64,000 nucleotides of DNA from Spirosomataceae bacterium TFI 002 (lineage in GTDB: Bacteria; Bacteroidota; Bacteroidia; Cytophagales; Spirosomataceae), in contig LT907983.1 of assembly GCA_900230115.1 (NCBI GenBank), forward strand, positions 1,550,001 to 1,614,000, written 5' to 3'. The notes under the pieces were generated by a model, which ran no database searches, was not told where the DNA came from, and saw only the letters and a program-made list of their open reading frames with translations. The translations under genes and the position numbers were made by a program. Shown one piece after another: positions 1 through 10,600 of this stretch (positions within the stretch are counted from its first letter, which is position 1; every line of letters begins with the position of its first letter).

Positions 1-101
1 GTATTACAAACATTTTCTTTTAACATGTACCAAAGAATGCTACACTATTTGCCATTTCCATAGAAAACACGCAATTTCACATCTTTACTTTTTACCTCTT
101 T

Positions 102-279
102 ATGAAAACAATTCACTTTTATTTGAGCAGTTGATGGTAAAGAGGAAACTCAAAAGCCTTTTGTAATATTCAACAAAACGATCACCACGAAAAAAAGTTA
201 CCAAGAAATAACCACAGAACTAAAAACCGAACTTGCAGCATTCATTCAAAATTACACTGCAGTTGGGCTAGAATTATGA
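102..279 (+). pseudogene. Possible frameshifted small gene of about 59 codons
   Basis: An ATG opens MKTIHFYLSS and stops at 132. The next frame is open from 127 to a TGA at 277 and reads AVDGKEETQKPFVIFNKT and, at its end, ELAAFIQNYTAVGLEL. That second stretch has no start codon of its own, looks like ordinary protein, and its stop overlaps the ATG of the DUF4126 gene. Removing one base near 129 would fuse the two parts into one protein of about 59 residues translationally coupled to DUF4126. It could be a real frameshift, a sequencing error, or chance. I do not recognise the family. Confidence 0.35.
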
Positions 280-854
280 ATATTGAACAATTGTTAAGCC
301 TGATTCCCGCATTGGCACTTGGCATTGCACTTAGTGCCGCTTCAGGGTTCAGGATATTCATTCCCCTTTTAGTAACTAACCTAGCGAGCAAAGCTGGTTT
401 TTTTACTTTAGCAGGCAATTTTACATGGATGTCGTCCGACACGGCCACCATTATCCTAATTGTTGCAGCAGTTTTTGAACTAGCGGCGTATTACATTCCG
501 TTTATTGATAATCTTTTGGATACAGTAGCTGCTCCATCTGCCGTTGTAGCAGGAACATTATTAACAACATCTTTTCTTCAAATTAACGATCCAGTTTTAC
601 AATGGGGACTTGGCTTGGTTGCTGGTGGAGGAGTTGCAGGCACCATACAAGCAGGTACATCGTTATTAAGATTAGGATCAAGTAAGTTTACTGGTGGTCT
701 TGGAAATAATTTCCTTGCCACGGGCGAAAACGTCATTTCTGTAGGGATTTCATTATTTTCTATTTGGATTCCTATATTCATTGCCATTTTGGTTCTACTT
801 TTTGTTATTTGGGTTTGGAAAAAAATATGGAAAAGAAAAAAGTCCGTTCAATGA
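276..854 (+). CDS. DUF4126 family integral membrane protein
   Basis: A 192-residue hydrophobic protein that matches the DUF4126 family as I know it, whose role is unknown. The first segment (about residues 7-32) carries the family-like stretch LSAASGFRIFIPLL. Further membrane segments lie near residues 55-75, 85-104, 110-128 (glycine-rich) and 152-183, followed by a basic tail (WKKIWKRKK) that should face the cytoplasm. The start overlaps the stop of the possible broken gene upstream, and its own stop overlaps the next gene by an ATGA junction, so it is probably co-transcribed with the two secreted paralogues that follow. Family assignment rests on sequence recognition only. Confidence 0.8.
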   Translation: MNIEQLLSLIPALALGIALSAASGFRIFIPLLVTNLASKAGFFTLAGNFTWMSSDTATIILIVAAVFELAAYYIPFIDNLLDTVAAPSAVVAGTLLTTSFLQINDPVLQWGLGLVAGGGVAGTIQAGTSLLRLGSSKFTGGLGNNFLATGENVISVGISLFSIWIPIFIAILVLLFVIWVWKKIWKRKKSVQ

Positions 855-1519
855 AAAACCTATACATTATTACGTGCCTGTTACTATTAAATCTACAGCA
901 TACTCTCGCCCAAAACACACCTCTCTTGATGGAGAACACAAGACTCACCATTAGTAAAATGGAGGTGAATTATAATTCGGAAAGTGCCTACCTCATGCCA
1001 ACATGGGAAATTGGCAAAGTTATATTTGGTAATGGAACTAGTATGAACGCTACCATTAATTATAATGCTCTTAACGAACGATTGGAATATCAGGAAAACT
1101 CTCAGTTTTTAACTTTCACTCAACCTGTCAATTCCTTTATACTAGGTGACACTAGTCTTGCAAAGGGATATTTCTTTGAGAGTGGATTTGGGCAAATAGA
1201 CAAACAAAATGAATACAGCTTCTACCAAATATTATATCAGAGTACCAATCTTAAAGTTTTAAAACATATTCGTGTTGCCTCTAAAGAAGAGAAGAAATTC
1301 AACGACGCAACAACGAAAGTTAACTTCATACCTATTAAGAATTACTACATTTCGAATCTAAATAAAGAACTTACCCAAATAAGGAAAACTGAAAAAAGCA
1401 TTTTATCTATCTTTCCTGACAAGGCAGAAGAGTTGAAATCTTACATTAAGGATAATAAAATTAAACTTAGGAAATGGGCCGATGCAATCGATTTAATCGA
1501 ATTTGCCGATACATTATAA
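851..1519 (+). CDS. Secreted protein of unknown function, first of a tandem paralogous pair
   Basis: I start this at the ATG in the ATGA overlap with DUF4126, because it gives a clean signal peptide (MKNLYIITCLLLLNLQHTLAQ). An upstream in-frame start would only add a charged tail read from inside the neighbour. The mature part shares many motifs with the next gene: GKVIFGNGT, INYN, NERLEY, FILGDTS, SGF, FYQILYQS, KVLK and FPDKAEELKSYI. Both products are 222 residues long. I do not recognise the family. The repeated small-residue and aromatic pattern suggests a secreted beta-rich domain. Periplasmic or outer-membrane-associated location is inferred from the signal peptide. Confidence 0.75.
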   Translation: MKNLYIITCLLLLNLQHTLAQNTPLLMENTRLTISKMEVNYNSESAYLMPTWEIGKVIFGNGTSMNATINYNALNERLEYQENSQFLTFTQPVNSFILGDTSLAKGYFFESGFGQIDKQNEYSFYQILYQSTNLKVLKHIRVASKEEKKFNDATTKVNFIPIKNYYISNLNKELTQIRKTEKSILSIFPDKAEELKSYIKDNKIKLRKWADAIDLIEFADTL

Positions 1520-1584
1520 TTACACCAAAATTAATTCAGCAATTAACATTGAGTAAGTTCAAATTACCAAACCAGGACATTCAT

Positions 1585-2253
1585 ATGAATAGGATTATAC
1601 TTTCGCTCTTTTTATTTTCATCTGTAATTAGTGTGGCTCAAGATAGTAACATACTAGCTAACACGTCCGTAAATAGAATCACTACAAGACAATTGAAACT
1701 TTTCAACGGTGGAGATGCTTACCTACAAGAGGATTGGAAAGTAGGAAAAGTGATTTACGGTAATGGAACATTTAATTATTTACCAATAAATTACAATGGA
1801 TATAATGAACGCTTAGAATGGCTAAAAGATGGCCAACCATTAACTTTTGATGTCCCAGTCAACGCTTTTATACTTGGTGATACATCTGTAGCAAATGGAT
1901 ACCTATTTATGAGTGGCTTTTATCCAATAGAGAAACAAACTGCTTATACCTTTTATCAAGTATTATATCAAAGCCCCACTTCCAAGGTTCTAAAATATAT
2001 TCAATACAAAACTTCCGAAAAAAGGAACTTCAACGAGGCAAATGTTAATGTTAAATTTGAACCATACGAAACATATTATTTTGCTAATCAGAGCAATAAC
2101 CTTGTTAAGATAAAACCAAACAAAAAAACGGTCTATGAACTCTTCCCAGACAAGTCCGAAGCTTTAAAAAGTTATATTGATGAAGACGGCATAAAAATTA
2201 AAAACATGGATGACTTAATCAATGTGATAGGACATGCCGAAATGATGAAATAA
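1585..2253 (+). CDS. Secreted protein of unknown function, second of a tandem paralogous pair
   Basis: The ATG chosen gives a signal peptide ending in SVISVAQDS. Earlier in-frame codons would put a polar extension before it. At 222 residues it is the same length as its upstream neighbour and about two in five positions match by eye, including GKVIYGNGT, INYN, NERLEW, FILGDTS, FYQVLYQS and FPDKSEALKSYI. The pair must come from a tandem duplication old enough for the DNA to have diverged. A rho-independent terminator follows within 30 bases, so this ends the transcription unit that starts near DUF4126. Function unknown. Confidence 0.75.
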   Translation: MNRIILSLFLFSSVISVAQDSNILANTSVNRITTRQLKLFNGGDAYLQEDWKVGKVIYGNGTFNYLPINYNGYNERLEWLKDGQPLTFDVPVNAFILGDTSVANGYLFMSGFYPIEKQTAYTFYQVLYQSPTSKVLKYIQYKTSEKRNFNEANVNVKFEPYETYYFANQSNNLVKIKPNKKTVYELFPDKSEALKSYIDEDGIKIKNMDDLINVIGHAEMMK

Positions 2254-2280
2254 ATTGCAATTCTTGAAAAGTATCTAAAT

Positions 2281-2303
2281 AGCTCCCTGTGGAGCTTTTT
2301 TTG
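2281..2303 (+). terminator. Rho-independent terminator
   Basis: Six-base stem AGCTCC/GGAGCT with a CTGT loop, followed by a run of seven T. It lies just after the second secreted paralogue and separates that operon from susC. Confidence 0.8.
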
Positions 2304-2528
2304 TTTGCCGATGTACCAAACCTTTAAATAATTATTAATTTAATTTAATAATTGAAAAACTGTAATTTTCAAAGATTCCTTTCACTAATCTTATATTTAA
2401 ACTGAGAATCGTAACATTTTTTTAAAAATTATTACGACTAATACTCTTTTTACACTAATTTGGACGATTCATACATAAAGTATGAACTAATTGATTCATT
2501 TTAAAACATTTTTTAACCTTAGTTTCTT

Positions 2529-5500
2529 ATGAAAGTAAAACTTTATTTAAAGAGTTTACTATTCTTGTTGTGCGGTGTGGCCATTACAGCCAATACATTC
2601 GGACAATCGAGAAAAGTAAACGGAACAGTAACAGGAGCCGATGACAACCTTAGTTTGCCGGGCGTTTCTGTAGTAATCAAAGGAACCACACGTGGGGTAA
2701 CTACTGATGTTGATGGAAATTACACCATCGATATTCGTGGTAACAACGACGTTTTGGTTTACAGTTTTGTGGGATACACTCCACAAGAAGTGGCAGTGGG
2801 GAACCAATCAGCCATCAATGTTTCTCTTTCGAGTGATATTGCAAATTTGGAGGAAGTAATTGTAACAGGTTACTCTACCATTAATAAAAAAGAGTCTACA
2901 GCTGCTGCATCTATTGTAAAAGCTAAAGACTTGGTTCAAATTCCATCAGGTAACGTTGAGCAGCAATTACAAGGACGTGTTGCTGGTCTTACGGTAATTA
3001 CCAATGGTCAACCAGGAACCTCTTCTATCATTCGTGTACGTGGATTCGGAGCCTTTGGTGGTAATGAGCCGCTTTATGTTGTTGACGGAGTACCTGTACA
3101 GAACATAGATTTCGTCGCTCCAGATGATATCGAGACAACTACTGTATTGAAAGATGCCGCTGCGGCTTCTATCTATGGTGCTCGTGCTGCAAACGGTGTA
3201 ATTGTAATAACTACTAAGAAAGGTACTAAAAGCAAGAGACCTCTTACTGTAACTTACAATGGACTTTTAGGATTTACAGACCCTAATATCAATGGAGTAC
3301 CAAAAATGTTAACTCCACAGGAGCAAGCTGATTGGACTCACGTTGCATACAGAAATAATGCTGCTGCTAACGGAACTGATGTTGCTTACACTCACCCACA
3401 ATATGGAACTTCAGCTCAAGCAACTTTACCAGATTGGTTACATGCAAATGGACAAAATGGAGTGAGAGGATCTATCGATAGAGCAGCTATTGACGCTGCT
3501 TATGCCGCCGATCCAGGTAATGTATTCCTTTTTGCACCAAATACTGAAGGTACGAACTGGTACGATGCAATCACCCGCACTGGTGTTTTAGCTAGGAATA
3601 GCTTAGGTTTCTCTGGCGGATCGGAGACTGGTAGGTATTACATCGGTCTTTCTGCTCAAAACCAAGCGGGTATTCTTTTAAACAATGATTTCGCAAGATA
3701 CACAGCTCGTATCAACTCTGAGTTTGATCTTGGAAAGAGGTTGAGAATAGGAGAAAACCTTCAAATGACTTATCGCTCTGTTTTAGGACAAATCGGTGGT
3801 GAAGGTGGAAGAGGATCATCTGATGATGAAAATGCGATTCTTCAAGCCTATAGAATGCCAACTGTTATTCCTGTACTTGATGAATATGGTAATTATGCTA
3901 GTACAAGAGCTGCTGGATTCAATAATCCACGTAACCCTGTAAGAGATAGAGTTTTGAACCAAAAAGATAATACAGGTTTCAACTTAGGTGCATTAGGAAA
4001 TATTTATGCTGAGTTGGATGTAATTAAAAACTTAACATTGAGAAGTTCTTTAGGTATTAACATAGGTAATAACTATTACTCTTTCTACAGCAATAAATAC
4101 CTTGGAGATTCTGAGCCACAAGCATCTGACTCGTTCGGTGAAGGAGCTGGTTACTATAGTGCATGGACAATCACTAACACTGCAACCTATAGTTTCAATG
4201 TTGGTAGAATGAACAACTTTAAAGTATTAGTTGGACAAGAGGCATTGAACACTGGATCTGGTAGAAATATCAATGGTTCTGGTATCAACCCATTCTCTAT
4301 GGATCCTAACTTTGTAACTCTTAATGCAGTACAAAGCCCAAGTGTAAACTCTGGACTATATAAAGGTGTTAATTTCTCATCATTGTTTGGTAAATTAGAT
4401 TACAACTTCAATGAGAAATACTACTTCACCGGAGTATTAAGAAGAGACGGTTCTTCACAATTTGGACCAGAATCTCGTTATGGTATCTTCCCTGCATTCT
4501 CTGGAGCTTGGAGAATTTCTAGCGAAGAGTTCATGAAAGAGCTACCATTCTTCACTGATTTGAAGTTGAGAGCTGGATGGGGTCAAATGGGTAACTCAAA
4601 TAACGTAAACCCAGCCAACCAATTCTCTTTATTTGGTAGTAGCAGAGGAGCTTCTTTCTACCCTATTGGTGGACAAAGCAGTGGTGCTGACGAAGGATAT
4701 TACAGAACTCGTATTGGTAACCCAGCTGCAAAGTGGGAGACTTCAGAAACTTCAAACATTGGACTTGATGCAACATTTGCTAATGGTAAGTGGGAAGTTG
4801 CAGTGGATTTTTGGAGAAAAGACACTCGTGACCTGTTATTCACTGCTCCTATACCTGCAGTAGTAGGAACTGGTGCTGCTGCTCCTTTGATCAATATTGG
4901 TTCTATGAGAAATCAAGGAATTGATATTCAATTGATCAACAGAGGAAACATCACTGAGGACTTGAAATATGATGTAACATTGAACAATACTTTCTTAAGT
5001 AATGAAATTACTTCATTGAATCCAGGTGTGGATTTCGTAGGAGGTTCAGCTTATAGAGGAATTAGCCCTATCCGTAATGCAGTTGGTCAATCATTATCTT
5101 CTTTCTTTGGATATAAAGTTCTTGGATATTTCAACTCAACTGAGGAAGTAAACAATAGCCCTGAGCAATCTGGTGCTGGACTAGGTAGATTTAAGTATGA
5201 GGATGTTAATGGTGATGGTGTAATTACTCCTGACGATAGAACATTCTTAGGATCTCCAGTGGCTCCATATCAAGGTGGATTGAACTTAGGACTGACTTAT
5301 AAAAACTTCGACTTCGGTATCTATACTGCTTTCGTAGTTGGAAATGAGATTTTCAATCAATCTAAGTGGTTTACAGATTTCTTTGGAACATTTGAAGGTG
5401 CTGGTAAAGGTGAAAGAGCTAAGCAATCTTGGACTCCTGAACTTGGAAACAATGCACTTGCTCCTATTTGGGAATCTGCTTCAAACATTTCTACATCGGG

Positions 5501-5768
5501 TGCTGAGAACTCTTGGTACGTAGAAGACGGGTCTTACTTTAGACTTCAAAACATTTCTGCTGGTTACTCGTTACCAACTAATATAGTTTCTAAGTTAGGA
5601 ATGAACAATGCACGTTTCTCTGTTTCTGCAAACAACTTGCTAACGATCACAGGATACTCTGGACTTGATCCTTCAGTAGGTGGTGGAGCAGATAGTAACT
5701 TTGGTATTGATGTAGGAAACTACCCAATCACTCCTAGCTACAACTTGCAACTAAATCTTCAATTTTAA
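2529..5768 (+). CDS. susC: SusC/RagA-type TonB-linked outer membrane transporter
   Basis: A 1079-residue TonB-dependent channel that imports oligosaccharides or peptides together with the SusD-like lid encoded next. It has a signal peptide (residues 1-25, ending NTFGQ), a CarboxypepD_reg-like domain (about 28-112, with GVSVVIKGTTRG and GNYTI), the SusC signature EEVIVTGYS, and a plug domain carrying IRVRGFGAFGG and PLYVVDGVPV. The rest is a 22-strand-type barrel ending in LQLNLQF with the expected C-terminal phenylalanine. The length is normal for the family. The substrate cannot be told because no glycoside hydrolase sits next to it. Several hundred bases of AT-rich leader precede it. Confidence 0.95.
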   Translation: MKVKLYLKSLLFLLCGVAITANTFGQSRKVNGTVTGADDNLSLPGVSVVIKGTTRGVTTDVDGNYTIDIRGNNDVLVYSFVGYTPQEVAVGNQSAINVSLSSDIANLEEVIVTGYSTINKKESTAAASIVKAKDLVQIPSGNVEQQLQGRVAGLTVITNGQPGTSSIIRVRGFGAFGGNEPLYVVDGVPVQNIDFVAPDDIETTTVLKDAAAASIYGARAANGVIVITTKKGTKSKRPLTVTYNGLLGFTDPNINGVPKMLTPQEQADWTHVAYRNNAAANGTDVAYTHPQYGTSAQATLPDWLHANGQNGVRGSIDRAAIDAAYAADPGNVFLFAPNTEGTNWYDAITRTGVLARNSLGFSGGSETGRYYIGLSAQNQAGILLNNDFARYTARINSEFDLGKRLRIGENLQMTYRSVLGQIGGEGGRGSSDDENAILQAYRMPTVIPVLDEYGNYASTRAAGFNNPRNPVRDRVLNQKDNTGFNLGALGNIYAELDVIKNLTLRSSLGINIGNNYYSFYSNKYLGDSEPQASDSFGEGAGYYSAWTITNTATYSFNVGRMNNFKVLVGQEALNTGSGRNINGSGINPFSMDPNFVTLNAVQSPSVNSGLYKGVNFSSLFGKLDYNFNEKYYFTGVLRRDGSSQFGPESRYGIFPAFSGAWRISSEEFMKELPFFTDLKLRAGWGQMGNSNNVNPANQFSLFGSSRGASFYPIGGQSSGADEGYYRTRIGNPAAKWETSETSNIGLDATFANGKWEVAVDFWRKDTRDLLFTAPIPAVVGTGAAAPLINIGSMRNQGIDIQLINRGNITEDLKYDVTLNNTFLSNEITSLNPGVDFVGGSAYRGISPIRNAVGQSLSSFFGYKVLGYFNSTEEVNNSPEQSGAGLGRFKYEDVNGDGVITPDDRTFLGSPVAPYQGGLNLGLTYKNFDFGIYTAFVVGNEIFNQSKWFTDFFGTFEGAGKGERAKQSWTPELGNNALAPIWESASNISTSGAENSWYVEDGSYFRLQNISAGYSLPTNIVSKLGMNNARFSVSANNLLTITGYSGLDPSVGGGADSNFGIDVGNYPITPSYNLQLNLQF

Positions 5769-5794
5769 TTTAACCTATAATAGTTTAAATATTT

Positions 5795-7540
5795 ATGAAA
5801 AATATGTCAAATATCAAAAGAATGGCCTTTACTGCACTTGCAGTGATTTCGGTATCATTCTCATGTAAGGATTCCTTCTTGGATATACCTGCGACATCAT
5901 CTTTGGATGAGTTGCAGTTATTGAGCAAGCAAGGTGTGGAAGGCACCCTGATTGGGGCCTATTCTGTGTTGAACGCAAGAGGTTACTCTCGTCTTGCGGC
6001 ACCAAACAACTGGGTGTATGGAAGTATCATGGGTGGCGAAGCAAACAAAGGAACCGACCCTGGAGACTTTACTACAATCAATCCAATTCAGCGTTATGAA
6101 ATTGACCCTACAAATGGTGAAGTGAATTCTACTTGGAATGCCAAGTATGAAGGTATTTCACGTTGTAATGCAACAATTCGTTTAGCGGCAGCTTCTGAAA
6201 AAATATCGGAAGCGGATAGGTTAAGAATTACTGGAGAAGCAAGAATGCTTCGTGGTCACTACTATTTCGAGTTGAAAAAACTCTTTAACAGTGTTCCATA
6301 TATCGATGAGAATATGGATTATGGCAAGGGTATTGAAGAAGTTCAAAATTCTCCAGCGTTTTGGGATAAAATTGAGGCCGATTTCAAATTTGCGATGGAT
6401 AACCTTCCTGAGACTCAATCACAAACTGGTAGAGTAAACAAGTGGGCTGCGGCTTCATATCTAGGAAAGGCATACTTATATCAAAAGAAGTATGCTGAGG
6501 CAAAAGCTATTTTTACTGATGTGATTAATAATGGTCAAACTTCAAATGGTAAGAAATACGCTCTAGTACCTGAGTTTGCTCAGATATTTAATGCAGAAAA
6601 TGACAACCACGAAGAGTCTATTTTTGCATTACAATCTGCAATGAATACACAAAACGTGAACAACGCGAACTGGTTTGATGATTTGAACTATCCATATAAC
6701 ACTGGCCCTGATGGTCCAGGAAACTGTTGTGGATTCTTCCAACCATCTTTCAACTTAGCAAATTCTTACCGTACAAAAGATGGTCTTCCATTGCTTGATG
6801 GTTCTTGGAATACACCTGCCAATAGATTAAAAGATGATTACAATGTTGAGGCAAATACTCCATTTACTGAAGATGAAGGTCCTGTAGATCCAAGATTGGA
6901 TCACACTGTAGGTCGTCGTGGTATTCCTTACTTAGACTGGATAGAGCATCCAGGTAAAGCTTGGATTCGTTCTCAAGTATATGCGGGACCATACTCTCCA
7001 AAGAAGTTTGTATACTACAAGCGTCAGGAGAATGTATTGACTGACGGTTCTTCTTGGACTCGTGGTTATGCAACTATGAACTTCAACATCATCCGTTTTG
7101 CAGATGTACTTTTGATGGCTGCTGAAGCTGAAATTGCTACAGGTGGTCTTGAAAAAGCAAGAGAATATACTAACATGGTACGTGCTCGTGCAGCTAACAA
7201 AGCTGGATGGGTTATGGAGTATGACGGTACTAAACCTGCTGCCAACTACTCGATAAGTCTTTATTCAACACCATGGACAGATGCTGCAGTTGCCTTAAGA
7301 GCAGTACAAACTGAACGTATGCTTGAACTTGCACAAGAAGGACATAGATTCTTCGACCTAGTACGTTGGGGAATCGCTTCTGAAGAGATTACCAAGTATT
7401 TAGCTCATGATGGATCTATTCTAGTAGCAAAACTTGGTGGTGCCAAATATACATCAGGTAAAAATGAATATCTGCCAATCCCACAAGGAGCGATTGATGT
7501 TCAAGGAACAGAAATATTGAAGCAAAATCCTGGATATTAA
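5795..7540 (+). CDS. susD: SusD/RagB-type nutrient-binding lipoprotein
   Basis: A 581-residue surface lipoprotein that forms the lid of the SusC transporter. The lipobox VSFSC puts the acylated cysteine at residue 24, followed by KDSFLDIP, the typical start of a SusD. Also present are the family stretches ARMLRGHYYFELKKLF, the long TPR-like helices, NFNIIRFADVLLMAAEA, and the C-terminal ERMLELAQEGHRFFDLVRW and KNEYLPIPQGAID. It starts 26 bases after susC and is surely co-transcribed with it. A strong terminator follows. Confidence 0.95.
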   Translation: MKNMSNIKRMAFTALAVISVSFSCKDSFLDIPATSSLDELQLLSKQGVEGTLIGAYSVLNARGYSRLAAPNNWVYGSIMGGEANKGTDPGDFTTINPIQRYEIDPTNGEVNSTWNAKYEGISRCNATIRLAAASEKISEADRLRITGEARMLRGHYYFELKKLFNSVPYIDENMDYGKGIEEVQNSPAFWDKIEADFKFAMDNLPETQSQTGRVNKWAAASYLGKAYLYQKKYAEAKAIFTDVINNGQTSNGKKYALVPEFAQIFNAENDNHEESIFALQSAMNTQNVNNANWFDDLNYPYNTGPDGPGNCCGFFQPSFNLANSYRTKDGLPLLDGSWNTPANRLKDDYNVEANTPFTEDEGPVDPRLDHTVGRRGIPYLDWIEHPGKAWIRSQVYAGPYSPKKFVYYKRQENVLTDGSSWTRGYATMNFNIIRFADVLLMAAEAEIATGGLEKAREYTNMVRARAANKAGWVMEYDGTKPAANYSISLYSTPWTDAAVALRAVQTERMLELAQEGHRFFDLVRWGIASEEITKYLAHDGSILVAKLGGAKYTSGKNEYLPIPQGAIDVQGTEILKQNPGY

Positions 7541-7566
7541 TTTCAAGGTTTTCTTATTAAATATAG

Positions 7567-7598
7567 AAGAGGCTGTCTCATTTGAGGCAGCCTCTTTT
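7567..7598 (+). terminator. Rho-independent terminator of the susCD operon
   Basis: Nine-base stem AAGAGGCTG/CAGCCTCTT around a short inner loop, running directly into a short T-rich tract. Confidence 0.8.
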
Positions 7599-7627
7599 GC
7601 TTGAAAATACTAAAAAAAACCTCCATA

Positions 7628-7660
7628 TTGCCATTTAATACGTCTATTGATTTAATTTTG
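7628..7660 (+). promoter_or_regulatory. Candidate Bacteroidota promoter (TTG-N22-TAATTTTG)
   Basis: A TTG lies 22 bases ahead of TAATTTTG, which fits the TAnnTTTG box used by the Bacteroidota housekeeping sigma factor. The box ends only four bases before the ATG of the VCBS lipoprotein, so the transcript would start at or next to the start codon. The spacing is at the long end of what is usual. Confidence 0.45.
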
Positions 7661-7664
7661 AAAG

Positions 7665-10600
7665 ATGAAAAAGTGCCTTTACCTTCTCCCTATATTTTTA
7701 GTCATTTTATCTTGTTCTAATAAAGAGCAAGTTTTCGAATTAATCAGTTCATCTGAAAGCGGAGTAAGTTTTCAGAATACTGTAATCGAAAATGACTCAA
7801 TCAATATACTAACATTTGATTACACCTATAATGGTGGAGGCGTTGCCCTTGCAGACTTTAATAATGATGGTTTAAATGACATTTTCTTTTCCGCAAATAT
7901 GTCAGGAAACAAGCTTTATATTAATAATGGTAACTTTAAATTTACTGATGTCAGTAAGAAAATAGGGCTCGAAGGTTTTAAGCAATGGTGTACAGCAGCA
8001 ATAGCCGTTGATATTAACCAAGATAACTTAATGGATATCTATGTACCTGTTAGCTCCACCCGAAATACAATTCCTGAAAAAAGGCAAAACTTACTTTTTG
8101 TAAACAAGGGGTTAAATCAAGAAGGCCTTCCTATTTTCAATGAAGAGTCCAAACTATATGGCGTAAATGACGACGGATTTTCGGAGGGAGCAGCATTCTT
8201 CGATTTTGACAACGATGGAGATTTAGATTTATATGTTCTTACGAATGTAATTGACCAAAACCCAAACCTAATTCGACCTAAGCTGCTTGATGGTAGCCAT
8301 CCTAATACTGATAGGCTATATGAAAATATGGGAAAAGACGCTACAGGAATTCCACAATTTAAAAACATTTCAAATCAAGCTGGTATAACAATAGAAGGTT
8401 TTGGCCTTGGAATTAACATTGTGGACATCGACCGTGATGGTTGGAAAGACATATATATCACTAACGATTACGCTGCAGATGACCTTCTTTACCATAACAA
8501 CGGTGACGGTACTTTCTCTGATATTGCTAAAAAGTATTTCAAACATACTAGCAACTCTGCAATGGGTAATGACATAGCAGATATTAATAATGACGGACTC
8601 ATGGATATCCTTTCTTTGGATATGATGCCAGCAGTAAATATCCGTAAAAAAATGTTCGCTCCTGATAATAGTACCGAACTGTATAGGAGGTCCGATCAAT
8701 ATGGCTACACTTATCAGCACATGAGAAATACCCTTCAGCTTAATTCTGGCTTGGGTGAAAGTTTTCAAGAAATTGGCCTATTAGCTGGTATTTCAGAGAC
8801 CGATTGGAGTTGGACTCCTTCATTGGCCGATTTTAACATTGATGGCTTTCGAGATTTATTAGTTACTAATGGATTTCCTAAAGATGTTACTGACAAAGAC
8901 TTCATGACATACAGAGCCAACTCAGAACAAGTAGCAGGGAAAGAATACCTTCTTACCCAAATACCTCAGGTGAAAATAAGTAATTATGCCTTTAAGAATA
9001 CTAACGGACTACAGTTTGAAGATGTAACAGATAAATGGGGATTAAACATACCATCTTTTTCAAGTGGTGCAGCTTATGCAGATTTGGACAATGATGGCGA
9101 CTTGGATTATGTGGTAAATAATACAAATCAAGAATGTTTTTTGTATAAAAATACAACAATAGAAAAAGCCAAAGAAAATGAAAAGCAATTTGTTCGATTA
9201 CAATTCGACGGAAATAATCAAGGTATTGGAGTTATTGTTGAGGCTGACATAAGCGATCATAATGACTTTATATGGGAAAATAATCCATATCGTGGGTACA
9301 AAAGTACTGTAGAGAAAGTTTGTCAAATAGGACTAGGCGATAAAACCTTGATTCCTGAAGTAAGGGTTATATGGCCCAATGGAAAAGTAAACATTTTTAA
9401 AAATCTGACTGCTTCCCGCGAAACTATTGTTGTAAAGCAAAATGATGCTACAGATTACAATAAAGACTTAGTTCGGTCCGAAAAGCCTCTTTTTACAAAT
9501 GATGAAAATTTCAATTGGGTTCACAACGAACGACCTTTCCTTGATTACAATATACAAAACTTAATTCCATTTAAATTGTCCCAACAAGGGCCAGCGATGG
9601 CTGTTGGAGATGTCAATGGCGATGGTATCGACGACGTTTTTGTGGGTGGAGCAAAGTATAAAAAAGGAATATTTTTAATTCAAAATAAAAATGGTTCTTT
9701 TAGTAAACAAGACCTCTTGCCTGCCATAGATACAACTACAAAAAAGTCCGAAGACACTGGTGTGCTACTTTTTGATGCAGACTCAGATGGAGATTTAGAC
9801 CTTTATATTGTGAGTGGCGGAAATGAAGATTACCCAGACAGCGAATCATTTAATGATCGCTTGTATCAAAATGAAGGAGGCAAGTTTATAGATGTTTCTT
9901 ACGAACTACCAAAAAATGTAATTAGTGGATCTTGCGTGCGAGCTGGAGATATTGACAACGATGGAGATCTCGACCTTTTTGTTGCAGGAAGATTGGCCCC
10001 TACAGCTTATCCTAAGGCCACTAGTAGTGTCATTCTAATGAACCTATCAAAAGGTAATAAAATTCACTTTTCTGATGTAACAAGAAGTATCTGCCCTGAA
10101 CTCCAAAACTTTGGACTTATATCCGACGCAATATGGACGGATTTCAACAATGATAAAAAACTCGATTTGATTAGTCTTGGAGATTTTGATTCAATCCATT
10201 TTTTCGAAAACAACGGAAAAAAACTGGTCAAAAAAGAAATAACTGGACTTGAAGAATACAAGGGAGTATGGACTAGTATCAATGGAGGTGATTTTGATGG
10301 CGATGGAGATATCGACTACATCGCAGGAAACTTGGGCGAGAATATTAGATTCAAAGGGACACCAAAGGAACCTGCCATCCTACTTTCGGGAGATTTTGAT
10401 AATAATGGAATATATGATGTGATACCATTTCATTATGTCTTATCTGGAGACGGCTCTCCCAAAAAAGTAATGGTTCCCTACAATGGGAAAGGAGATATAA
10501 GCAAACAACTCAATGTTCTACGAACTCGTTTTGTTGACTTTAAATCCTATGCCACCGCAACAATCAACAATGTTTTAACACAAGAAGAACTTGCTAAAGC

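Noticed and set aside
8370-8768. Minus-strand open frame of 132 residues inside the VCBS gene
   Set aside because: It is the mirror of repeated calcium-loop codons in the real gene and has no protein-like features or start signal.
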